NCBI RefSeq assembly: GCF_036850765.1
Contig: NC_089493.1
Location: 128,346,239 to 128,410,238, forward strand
Length of the DNA stretch: 64,000 bases
Source: Saccopteryx bilineata
Taxonomy: Eukaryota; Chordata; Mammalia; Chiroptera; Emballonuridae
Reading direction: 5' to 3'
Shown here: positions 53,201-63,049 of the stretch, piece after piece
Layout: each line of letters opens with the position of its first letter
Position numbering within the stretch: position 1 is the first letter of the stretch
Program-made: the position numbers and the translations under genes
The notes under the pieces: model-generated
Databases searched by the model: none
Seen by the model: only the letters and a program-made list of their open reading frames with translations
Told to the model about the DNA's origin: nothing

Positions 53201-53620
53201 ATTTGTAACTCTCTTATTGATGAAAAAAGAAGATGGGTGGTATTATTACATCAGTAATTAGAAAAATATGGAAGGGTTGAAAGAAGAAAAAACACATTCT
53301 CACCACTCAGAAATAACCATTTTTGGCATCTTCCCTTTCATTCTTTTTGTTGGTTACAGTTTTACTGGGTGTGAGCATGTGACACATGCACAATTATATA
53401 TACTAATTTTTAAAATTGTAACTATTTTGATAATAAATAGAATATATGCTTGTTAGAGAAGGTGTAGAAGTTACATAAATTTATAAAGCAGAAAATAAAA
53501 TTCAGCTTTGTATATTTCCTTATTATAATCATACAATATTTATAAGTATACATTTTTGTTTTGTAAATCACTAGGATCATACAATGTATGCTGAATTTTA
53601 AGCTTTGTGAACACAGATTA
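53200..53620. mobile_element. Possible ancient LINE fragment (weak)
   Basis: 'cattctcaccactcagaaataaccatttttggcatcttcc' and 'gcagaaaataaaattcagctttgtatatttcc' recall old L1 3' sequence. Weak, no edges. Confidence 0.3.
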
Positions 53621-53887
53621 GGGATAGAAGATAATATGTATAAAGGGAGGCATAGAGATCTATTTATGTATTAGCTGATCTAAATCTTACCTATTTCTCT
53701 GGGACCTGTGCTTTATTAGTTTTTCCCAAATAACATATTTGATACTCAGGTCGCTCAATGAGAGTTTTCAACTACATCAGTAATATTTTATTTCTTAAGG
53801 CAAATACATAGTATTTGGTTGTGTTATTTATTTCATTTAAAATTTGAGGGGCATCAAAATATGTTTAGTTTCTTTTCAACTATTTTT

Positions 53888-54115
53888 TTTTTAATTAAGT
53901 GAGATGTGAGGAAGCAGGGAGGCAGAGAGACAGACTTCTGCATGTGCAGAAGGGATCCACCGGCAAGCCCCCTATTGGGAGATGCTCGCCCATCTGGGGT
54001 AGTTGCTCCATTGCTCAGCAACCAAGCTATTTCAGCACCTGAGGTGAGGCCATAAAACCATCCTTAGTGCCAACTTACTCAAATCATTCCAGTGACAGCT
54101 GCAGGAGGGGATGAA

Positions 54116-54146
<31 letters not shown>

Positions 54147-54268
54147 AGGCGGAGGGGGAGTGGTGGAAAAGCGAATGGTTTTGTCTCCTGTGTGCCCTGA
54201 CCTGGAGTCAAACCTGGAACTTCCACACTCCAGGGCGATGCTCTACCACTTAGCCAACCAGCCAGGGC
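53888..54268 (-). mobile_element. Ves SINE, old and diverged
   Basis: 'agcagggaggcagagagacagac', 'atgctctaccacttagccaaccagccaggg'. CTTTTCAACT before and CTTTTTAACT after mark the insertion. The CTCF-like core is absent (CCCTATTGGGAG). Confidence 0.87.
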
Positions 54269-54289
54269 CTCTTTTTAACTTTTTATCTG

Positions 54290-55500
54290 GCTATATTTTC
54301 AAATTTATAAAAATGGTATAAGAAGCACTCATATACGCACAGATTGACTTATTGTTAACATTTTAAACCCATTTGTTTTACTATGCTCTCTCTCTCTCTC
54401 TGTCTCTCCTGACCATTTGACTGTCAGCTATACAAATCATGGTTCTTTACCCCTAAATACTTAGGTATTTCCTAAGAACAGAGATGCTATTTTATATAAT
54501 TGCCATACAGTTATCAACTTCATACATTTATAGCTTACACTGGTACAAGAATTGTATCTAATCTCCTGTCCATATTCTAATTTTATCAGTTGATCTACCA
54601 ATGTCCTTTATGACACTTTCCTCTCCAGTACAGACTCCAGGTGAAGTTTAGGTGTTGCCTCTAGTTGTCATATCTCTGTAGCATGTTTTAGTCTAGAATA
54701 TTTCACAGCCTTTCCTTGATTTTATGACATTGACTTTTTTTTTAAAAAAAAAAGACAGTTCCTCCTGCCTATCTTTTTAACTAGTGTGTTCTTCCTTTAA
54801 TCAAATGTTCATTTTGATTAAATTGTGGTTATGCTTTCATGACTAGGATACTATATGGGAGAAGTTGTGTCTTTTTCAGGGTCTCATATTTGGAAGCATG
54901 TACTGGTCCCCTGTCCCTCACAGTTGTTAATTTTAATCACTGTCAAGGTATTGCCCATTTCTCCCACTATAGAATTAGTTTTTTTCCACCCCCTTCTCTG
55001 TGACTAATAAACAGTTTATAGATAGATACCTTATGACCATATATATATATATCCTGTGTTTTTTTTTTTAAATCAAAATTTCTCCCAGAATTGTATCCAC
55101 TAATGATTCTTGCCTGGTCCAATCTAATAGTAATGATTATGAAATGATAACTTTCTAACCCTAAGACTCCCTTCACATTTACCAGTTGGTCTTTGGCATT
55201 CAGAGACCTCCCTTCTTCCTCATTTATGTATTTATTTATGACATTATTTATTAATTCTCAGTATAGGTTCACAAACTCTTTCATTTCCATGGCTTATAAC
55301 ACATTACTGCACTTAATTATTTTGGTGTTCAGATTGTTCCAGAAGTGGCCAGCCCCTTTATGATGGCTTCTGTGTCCTTGTGACAGGACCCTGCCTTCTT
55401 CGAGCACTTCCTTACTTCTTGGCATGATGAGATGTTCTTCAAGACTCATCTTGTACCCACCTGTCCTAGCCCATAATCAACTATTTCTCCAAGGATCTAG
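54290..55500 (-). mobile_element. Old L1 3' UTR
   Basis: 'ttgttaacattttaaacccatttg', 'tttacccctaaatacttaggtatttcc', 'cctctagttgtcatatctctgtagcatg', 'ttcttgcctggtccaatctaa' and 'cttcctcatttatgtatttatttatgac' follow, in order, the long 3' UTR of an old mammalian L1 in reverse. Confidence 0.75.
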
Positions 55501-56219
55501 GTGTTTTGTGCTTAGGTGAAGAGCTTTGCAAGGCTTATTATAGCAATTGCAAAGTCATCACCCCTTTCCCTTAATTTCCTGCTTCCCAGAAGCAACTGAG
55601 TTCAACTCTTTAATGGATTCTATTTACCTCCAAATTACTGCATAATATGCTTCTACTGCTGCTTCGAGATTTTTCACAAGCATGCATATTTCCCATTCTC
55701 TCATGCTCTCAATTTACTTACATCATGAATTTGGTTGCATCATTATTCAATGTTTACATTATTATGACAATGTAAATACTACCCATGACTAAGGATATTT
55801 TTCTTTTCCTACAGAAGGTCTTATTTGCCCTGAAATTAACTGTCTGAATCTTTGTTTGCTTTTTTTTTTTTTTTTTGTATATTATTTTCCCTAAGTTAGC
55901 CTCAAATCCTCAGTCAGTTCTCTGAATCTACTCAAAATATCTCCGATGCATCAGAGGTGCATGCATTTTCATGTTCTGGAAGAATCTGCCCCTGCAGCCC
56001 TCTAACCTGCTCAGGTTTGGGCTGGTTGTAATATGGATGCGACCTCTGTTTCTCTTCACCATCTTCTTGGGGAGTTCCTTTATCTCTTTCTTGGATTCCC
56101 AGTCCCTCATTTCCATCTCTTTCTATATTTTATCTTTTCTTCTGATGAATCACAACCTCTAGTAGTTTTCTAAAACAAGAACAACAACAAAAAACAAACA
56201 ACAAAAAACAGGGGAGAAC
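55501..56219. other. No confident feature
   Basis: AT-rich, with a long T-run at 55,860-55,877. May hold more L1 debris. Confidence 0.35.
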
Positions 56220-57010
56220 CTTGCACTTCTGAAAATGTGTTTATTATATCCTCACCATTAGTTGACAGTCTGACTTAATTTAGAAATTTAGGTCAGATAA
56301 AATTTCCCCTCAGAATTTTGGAAGAATTATTCCCATTAATTTTTAATGTTGCAATCAAGAAGCCTAAAGTAATTTTGGTTCATGATGGTTTGTATGAAAA
56401 CTTCTTTTTTTCCACTTTCTGGAAAATCTCTTTGTTTTTCATAAACTTTACCAGACATGCCCTGGTGTGGGTCTGGTTTCATCCATTAGACACTCAACGG
56501 ACTCTCCTGATCTGAAAGTATAATATCTACCCTCTAGTTCTGAAAAGTTTTCTTGATTCTTTTCTTTGATGATTTCTTCCTCTTTGTTTTCTTTCTATTC
56601 TCTTTGTGTACCTCCTATAATTCACATCTTGGGCCTCCTAAGTTGAGTTTTAATTTTCTTTTCTTTTTTCTTTTTCATCTCTTTAGGTTTTTTTCTCCCC
56701 CTCCCACTTTTTGGAAACTTTTCTTAGAATCTTCTAACATTTCTAGTCAATTAAATTTTTTTTTTTGCTATTGTATTTTTAATTTATAAGAGTTCTGGTT
56801 TTTGTTCCCTAATTTTTTTTTTTTACTATAGCAACCTTTCTTGTTTTGTAGATAAAATGTCATTTAAAAAAGAAAACTATCTCTGAGGATATTAATGGTA
56901 AGTTTTCATTTTTTTAAATGTTTTTTTCATATACAGTCTTTGTTTTCTTTAGTGTGTCTCTTCCGTTTGTTTCCTTTGACCTCTGTCTCCCTTGGCAGAT
57001 AGTCGACAAT
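56220..57010 (-). mobile_element. Old L1/HAL1-like 5' region
   Basis: 'gaagaattattcccattaatttttaatg', 'ccctggtgtgggtctggtttcatccatt', 'cttgattcttttctttgatgatttcttcc' and 'cctataattcacatcttgggcctcc' follow an old L1-type ORF1/5' region in reverse. Subfamily unknown. Confidence 0.5.
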
Positions 57011-57311
57011 CATTGAACATTTTTTATTTTATTTCTTGTTTATTTTTATTGAATTTATTGGGATGACTTTGGTTAAGAATATTATATAGGTTTATGAGGT
57101 GTACAGTTCTATAATAAATCATCTGTAATTTATTGTGTGTTCACCACCCCAAGTCAAGTGTCCTTCCATCACTATTTATTCCCCTTACCCTCTTCTACCT
57201 CCCCTGCCCAATACCATACTGTTGTCTGTGTTTATGAATTTTCTTCCTTTGCCTAATTTTTTCACCAGCCATAGTTTTCTTGTTGATTTTCTGTCTGGAA
57301 GATATACTCAT

Positions 57312-58231
57312 TCATATCAGTGGGGTTTTTAAATCCCCTACTATGACTGCATTATTATCAATCTCTTTCTTTATGTCTATGAAGATTTGCTTTGCATATT
57401 TAAGGGCTTCTATGTTGGGTGCATAAATGTTCACAAGGGTTCTATCCTCTTGTTGGATTGCTCCTTTTATCATTGTGTAGTGTCCTTCTTTGTTTGTTAT
57501 TATAGCTTTTGTTTTAAAGTCTATTTTGTCAGATGTAAGTATTGCTACCCAGCTTCCCCATGCCTCTTTCCATTTTCTCATAATATCTTTTTCTATCCCT
57601 TTACTTTTAGTCTGTGTGTATCTCTTTTTTTTTTTTATTGTATTTATTTTTAATGGGGTGACATCAGTAAATCAAGATACATATATTCAAAGATAATATG
57701 TCCAGGTTATCTTAAAGTTCAATTATGTTGCATACCCATCACCCAAAGTCAGATTGTCCTGTCACCCTCTATCTAGTTCTCTTTGTGCCCCTCCCCCTCC
57801 CCCTTCCCTCTCCCTCTCCCCCCTCCCCCCATAACCACCACACTCTTATCAATGTCTCTTGGTCTCACTTTTATGTCCCATCTACGTATGGAAAAATGCA
57901 GTTCCTGGTTTTTTCTGATTTACTTATTTCACTCCGTATAATGTTGTCAAGATCCCACCATTTTGCTATAAATGATCCGATGTCATCATTTCTTATGGCT
58001 GAGTAGTATTCCATAGTGTATATGTGCCACATGGAAACAACCAAAAAGCCCATCAATAGATGACTGGATAAAGAAGATGTGTGTATCTTTTGTTCTGAGG
58101 TGGGTCCCTTGTAGACAGCATATATATAGGTCTTGTTTTCTTATTCTTTCAGCTACTCTATGTCTTTTGATTAGCGCATTTAAGCCATTTCCATTTAAAG
58201 TGGTTATTGGTAGGTATATATTTATTGACAC
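57312..58231 (-). pseudogene. L1 ORF2 N-terminal (endonuclease) relic
   Basis: Two reverse frames of one gene. 58,231 downward starts 'MSINIYLPITTLNGNGLNALIKRHRVAERIRKQD', the L1 endonuclease N-terminus with its Asn. 57,581-57,312 continues with 'SWVAILTSDKIDFKTKAI' and 'IYAPNIEALKYAKQ', with a trailing 'VGDLKTPL' where active enzymes have GDFN. The endonuclease would nick target DNA at TTTT/AA. It is split by a younger L1 insertion and ends in a deletion before the reverse transcriptase. Dead. Confidence 0.85.
57627..58078 (-). mobile_element. Young L1 3' end with 5' inversion (twin priming)
   Basis: 57,627-58,032 is a reverse L1 3' end of the same family as 31,580 and 63,050 (T-run, 'ggtgacatcagtaaatcaag', ORF2 end). 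At 58,033 the sense flips: 'ggaaacaaccaaaaagccca' to 'ctggataaagaagatg' is forward L1 ORF2 sequence from just upstream. The 10-bp repeat GTGTGTATCT (57,614-57,623 and 58,079-58,088) flanks the whole insert. This is the signature of twin priming. Confidence 0.92.
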
Positions 58232-59694
58232 TTTATTCTTTTAATTATGTTTCTTCTTTTCTTTTTCCTTCTCTTTCTTTTCCTCCTTCTTACAAACCCT
58301 TTAACACTTCATATAGTACTGGTTTGGTGGTAATGATCTCCTTTAGCTTTTTCATGTTTGGGAAGCTCTTTATTTCTCCTTATATTTTTAAATGATGGCT
58401 TTGCTGGGTAGAGTAGTCTTGGTTGTATGTCTTTGCTTTTCATTACTTTGAATATTTTATGTCAATCCCTTCTGGCCTGAAATGTTTCTGTTGAGAAATC
58501 AGCTAACACTTAATGGGAGTTCCCTTTTAGGTAACTAACTCTCTTTCTCTTGTGGCTTTTAAGATTTTCTTTTTGTCTTCAAGTTTTGCCGTTTTAATTA
58601 TGACATGTCTTGGTGTGGGCCTCTGTGGGTTCATGTTGTTTTGAACTCTGTACTTCCTGGACTTGTGTGTCTTTTTTTCACCAGGTTGGGGAAGTTTTTG
58701 GTCATTATTTCTTCAGATAGACTCTAGATTGCCTGCTTTCTCTCTCCTTCTGGTACCCCAATGATGCAGACAACCGTTATGTTGTCCCAAAGTTTCCTAA
58801 AACTGTCCTCATTTAAAAAAATTGTTTTTGCTGATCTGATTGGGTGGTTTTTCTTTTTTACCTTTTCTTTCAAATAACTGATTCAATCTTCTCCTTCAGC
58901 CAACCTACTCTTTATTCCTTCCAGTGTAGTCCTTATTTCAGATATTGTGTTCTTCATTTCTCACTAGTCCTTTTTATGGTTTCTGCCTTTTCTCATGCTG
59001 TTGAGCATCCCTGTAAGCATCACTTTGAACTTTATATCTGATTAATTCCTTGCCTCCATTTTATTAAGCTTTTTTATCTGGAGATTTCTCCTGTTCTTAC
59101 ATGTGGGGTTATTTATTTGCCTCCTTATTTTGGCTCCCTCTTTGAGTTTGTTTCTATGGTATTATATAGATCTGCTATGACTCCCAGTCTTCCTGTGGTG
59201 GTCTTATGTAGTAGGTGTCCTGTGGGGTTCAGGGGTACAGTCTTCTTGATCACCTGAGCTGGGTGCTCCAGGATGTCCCTCATGGAAGTTATGTAGGCCC
59301 TCCTATTATAATTGACTCTTGATTGCTATTGGAACATTCATGCATGAAATTTATCCTCAGGCTAGCTGACTGTGAGTCTCCCCTTGATCATGTTGTGCGA
59401 GCTGCTTTGCAGGTGCCTACCATACAATGCAGAATTTACCTCACCTCAGCAGGCTTTGGGGTCTTCCCAGATCTCCCTTTGGATATGCTGCTTGAAGCAT
59501 TCTGTGTCTTTCTCTGGTGTTGTCTGAAACTGGCCACTGGGTATGTTGGCTCTGAGTCTCTTGAGAGGGACTCTGGTGCAGGTCAATGTCAGACACAGCC
59601 TGTCACTGGTCCTGGGCAATTTGTTTGGAGCTACAAGCAAAGGATCACTGCACATTTGAGGAAAGCATTTAATATGGGAGACAAACCAAGCTGA

Positions 59695-60462
59695 GTCTTG
59701 TTCTAGGCAATGAAAACAGAGCAGAGAGCAAAAATGAACATGGCCCTGCCCTCAGAGAGGTTATATCTCTGGGTAGGATAAATATTACACAAGTGACTAC
59801 ATAATTAATCATTGTAATTATAATTGTGATTATAATTTCAGAGAAAATTGTCAGTCCACAGGGCAAGGGAAAGAGGTGGTGATGTTGGTGGTAGTTCCAG
59901 TATAGCTATCCTTGAAGAATTGGTGCTTAAGTTGAACTCTGTAAGATTAGAATGAATAGATAGAAAAGAAGGAGAGTAGGAATGTTCCAGGAATAGAGAA
60001 GAACGTATACCCAGGCCTTGGGGCAGAGGGATCATGTCGGGCTAGAGAGCACTATAAAGAGTTGATGTGGCTGGATACAAAGGAGGTAAATTCATGTTCA
60101 CTGTTGCAACCCCAGTACCTGGGCAGAGTAGGGGCTCTGTAAAGGATTTTTTTAGTGGATAAGAGAAGGCAGTTGTATCCCGTCTGTAAGGAGGTGCCTG
60201 ATGGTGCAGTGGGGGCTGCCTTCAACTCTTTCTTGTCCTCACATTTTCACCAGTGACTGGAGTGACAATGCGGAAGCCATGCTCAGTTGGCCAGGGGCAT
60301 GAGAAATGGGTTAAAGTTAGAGGAGGGTTAAATGAGGGACAAACAACATGTGACTGAGTCCAAAAGGAAAGAAAATAACACCTTAATGTTAGGAGACATC
60401 GAACTCTTCTGTGGGGAGGCAGCTTTGGAGGCAGGTTTTGCAGAGTGGGCTGGAAAGGCACC
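59695..60462. other. No confident feature
   Basis: 'catggccctgccctcagagaggtta' and 'ggaatgttccaggaatagagaagaac' hint at an old mammalian repeat that I cannot name. No coding signal. Confidence 0.35.
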
Positions 60463-61175
60463 TGTGGGTCAAATAACTTTGCAAATATGATGTATATGTT
60501 TGCTGCTTATAGTTTCCATTGGGTGTGGGGGACAGGCTGTAAGCAGGCAGCATCATTATAGCCTAAGGCTTAGCTTTAAGACTTAGTTTTAAGGCTTAGT
60601 TTAAGACTTTTCCCTCACTTTTAATACTAAGATCTTCTCAACACTAAGCTTTTGCCCACACCCTTGACTGTTGCATGATGTAGAGTGGTACACTCTTATG
60701 AGGAATCCCATTTGTAAGGTCGGTGGATAATGGAGGATGGCCTTGTGGGGAACTCAGACCAGTGAACTTTGGCTGGGACTGCCCACAACCAAGCGCGCCA
60801 AAAGAAACTTTGCAGGAACCATTTGGAAAAAAGCGACTGTCTGCCAGTCAGTGGGATTTCACCACGTCATGTTAGCTCGACTTCCCTAGAGGGACCCCTT
60901 TAAATATCTCCCATGTGGTTTAATCCATGCAACTTCCCTGGTCTCCATCTTACCTCGGGGCCAGGGAACCTTGCCGGGCGGGATGCACACTCTGTACGGA
61001 ATAAAGCCTTTTTGTTATTCCACACTTGGTGGCTCCGAGCCCTCTTCCTTCCTTCTCGGCAGGGAAAAATACCTTACACCATTTATGCCTCAGATAAGAG
61101 ACTTTGTATCAGAGACTTCCTTATTTGTATATTGGCTTTAAGGTTTTGATTTCTACACTATAAAATGGGGCAGAG
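60463..61175 (+). mobile_element. LTR, family A, U3 only, joined to PTTG1 copy
   Basis: Begins 'tgtgggtcaaataactttgc', with family landmarks 'gggtgtgggggacaggctgtaagcagg', 'tagagtggtacactcttatgaggaatccca' and 'ttgtatcagagacttcc'. It ends just after the TATA box 'actataaaatggggcag' (TATAAA at 61,160-61,165). R and U5 are missing, and the next bases belong to a PTTG1 processed copy. A second LTR (60,713-61,078) is nested in it. Confidence 0.85.
60713..61078 (+). mobile_element. Solo LTR, family B, nested in LTR-A
   Basis: 366 bp, starting TGTAAGG and ending CCTTACA, with exact 5-bp target duplications CCATT (60,708-60,712 and 61,079-61,083). A TATA-like 'ctttaaatatctcc' lies near 60,898 and AATAAAG near 61,000, followed by 'ccacacttggtggctccgagccc', a gammaretrovirus-style R-U5. 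It is less CpG-depleted than its host LTR and younger by its nesting. Confidence 0.92.
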
Positions 61176-61560
61176 GTTGATCCTAACTGCATCCAGAATG
61201 GCTACTGTGATCTTTGTGGATAAGGAAAATGGAGAACCAGGCACACTTATGACTCCTAACGACCGGCGGAAGCTGGGGCCCCAGCCTTTCAGAGCTTTAG
61301 ATGGAAAATCTCAGATTTCAACACCCCATGTTGGCAAAGTGTTTGATGCCCCACCAGCCATACCTAAAGCTCCCAGGAAGGCTCTGGGAACTGTCAACAG
61401 AACGACAGAAAAGTCAGCAAAGACCAATGGACCTCTCAAACAGAAACAGACTTCTATGCTGAAAAGGTGGCCGAGAAGACTGTTAAAGCCAAGAGCTCTG
61501 TTCCTGCCTGAGATGACACCTTTTCAGAAATAGAAAAATTCTTTCTCTTCAATCCTGTAG
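61176..61560 (+). pseudogene. PTTG1: PTTG1 (securin) processed pseudogene, truncated
   Basis: Securin holds separase inactive until anaphase and is destroyed by APC/C. The copy starts with PTTG1-like 5' UTR and an ATG at 61,198. Residues 1-86 ([15 protein letters not shown]...) follow securin: KEN box at residues 9-11, destruction box RKALGTVN from residue 60, one residue earlier than in the human protein. All exons in this stretch are joined without introns, so it came from spliced RNA. Near 61,456 a 1-bp change shifts the frame, giving a false tail that stops at 61,533. The true frame continues for about 35 more codons with a TGA inside, to 'EIEKFF', and similarity ends near 61,555. The last 80 or so residues with the separase-binding region are absent, and no poly(A) tail is seen. 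An LTR TATA box lies about 35 bp upstream of the ATG. As it stands it can encode at most a securin fragment with degradation signals. Confidence 0.9.
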
Positions 61561-62137
61561 GTAGTATCTTTTGGTATTACAAAAAAGCTTTAGCCTCAAG
61601 CTTCTCTTAGACTCTTAATTCAGCTGTAACTTGATATGGATATGAATATGACACATGACCCAGAAGTGGAATGAGACCGAAGCTGGGTTGCTTTGAACAA
61701 ATACACTTGTTGGTAGATTTATTTGTAAGGTGTCATCGTAGGTCAGAAGGGAATTGGAGCAACAATATGGAGAACGTTCTTCCTGTCCCCCAGAGCTTAC
61801 CTCATAGAGGAGAGATGTGTTCACTGACCTTGAACAAGTCTGCATGGACGGCCCTTAGTAAGCCTGTTAGAAAGTGGGCTTTATGTCAAATTGAACAATG
61901 CCTGAAAGCTTCACATAGCCAGTGAAAACATGAGTTGTTTACTCTTTCAACCTGCTACATGTACCTGAAATACTTTCTGTTCTAGAACCAGCTTGAGAGG
62001 TTACTGTATGCCAGGCCCTGCCTTCCAACACTGACTGTGAGCAAGCTGAAAAACAGGGCCTGTTAGGGGAACTGAACCTGGCCTGGGACAGCGGGGGAAA
62101 TTTTATGATGAAGTGACACAGAGTGGAGTCTTCAAGG
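61561..62137. other. No recognised feature after the PTTG1 copy
   Basis: The sequence begins 'gtaggtagtatcttttgg' right where PTTG1 coding similarity stops. I recognise neither LTR-A R/U5 nor a poly(A) run here. It could be intron or genomic sequence; cannot tell by eye. Confidence 0.4.
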
Positions 62138-62145
62138 CTCTAGGA

Positions 62146-62305
62146 CAGGGGTCTCAAACTCGTGGCCCACGGGTCGCATGCAGCCTACCCACCAATTTTG
62201 TGCGGCCCACAGACTGGCCCGCAGATTAATCCACGAAGTTTGATTAGTCTGCGGGCCGCATAAAATTGGTGGGCGGGCCGCACGGCCGCGAGTTTGAGAC
62301 CCCTG
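62146..62305. mobile_element. Nearly palindromic hAT MITE, 160 bp
   Basis: CAGGGGTCTCAAACTCG at the left is the exact inverted repeat of CGAGTTTGAGACCCCTG at the right. The inverted similarity continues through 'ccaccaattttgtgcggccc' against 'gcataaaattggtggg' and almost to the centre ('agtttgattagtctgcggg' against 'actggcccgcagattaatc'). The exact 8-bp target duplication CTCTAGGA flanks it (62,138-62,145 and 62,306-62,313). Many CpGs are intact. No frame. Confidence 0.95.
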
Positions 62306-62313
62306 CTCTAGGA

Positions 62314-63045
62314 GATAGCTAGGTGAAGGGGTGGGCAAGTCAGGAGCATTGCACGCGCACTGCATGTAGAAGTGTATGCAGAGATCCTGAGGCAGAAACA
62401 AGGACTGGAGTGGTTCTCGGGGACTAAGAGGCAGAGTGAAGGACGATATAGGTGACGCAGTGGGGGCCGATCGGGCAGGGCCTTCTGGCCTTCTCAGCTG
62501 GGTATTTTCCCTTTCATCCAAAGGGCATTTGGTCATTCTAGTACACAGCCTGGTTGTTTGTGGCTTTTCTACATTACAAAACAATTCCACAATGAGTATT
62601 CTGGAAATTACATTGTTGTAAGTTTGTGAGTATACCCAGTGAGTAAACTTGAACTGCTGAGTCTCAAATGACGTGTGATATTCTGATAGCATCCATACTA
62701 ACAATTACCATTCAGTCATTAAAGAAGATGAGATGGATTTATGCATATTGGCCAGGAAAGGGAGCTACAGGATGCTGTGTTTCAGGAAATAGACATGGCC
62801 AAGATGTCCTATAAAATAGCATAGATTGCTGAACCCACCAGGGGATGAGGGTGCCTGCTTCTCCCATGTTCTCATACAGCAAATGTTTTAAAACTATCAG
62901 AAAGGCAGTGGGTGTCTCATTTTAAATTGAGGTGTGTGTGTGCCCAGTGAGAGCATATTTGATAATAGCCATTTATAGTTATTTTAACTTTTGTTTGTAT
63001 CTTTGATTTCCTTTGATTATGTGATTATTTTAATTTTTTTTAAAT
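62314..63045. other. No recognised feature
   Basis: Unique-looking. A 190-codon reverse frame crosses the MITE and its flank and is not a gene. Confidence 0.4.
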
Positions 63046-63049
63046 TTTT

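Larger units (their letters stand above)
57020..59690 (-). mobile_element. L1 with 5' UTR, ORF1 and ORF2 start, internally deleted
   Basis: In reverse: 5' UTR (about 59,000-59,690, matching the HAL1 5' UTR style), ORF1 relics (58,300-59,000), ORF2 start (58,231 downward), then an inserted younger L1 (57,627-58,078), then more ORF2 endonuclease code (57,312-57,600), and a 3' UTR (57,020-57,230, 'tttattgggatgactttggttaagaa'). The endonuclease region joins the 3' UTR with the reverse-transcriptase part missing, so most of ORF2 is deleted. Confidence 0.75.

Noticed and set aside
61198..61533. Functional securin gene
   Set aside because: It is intronless, frameshifted after about 86 residues, has a stop in the original frame, and lacks the C-terminal separase-binding part.
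62132..62704. 190-codon reverse frame
   Set aside because: It reads through a palindromic MITE and its flank; openness comes from the GC-rich MITE.
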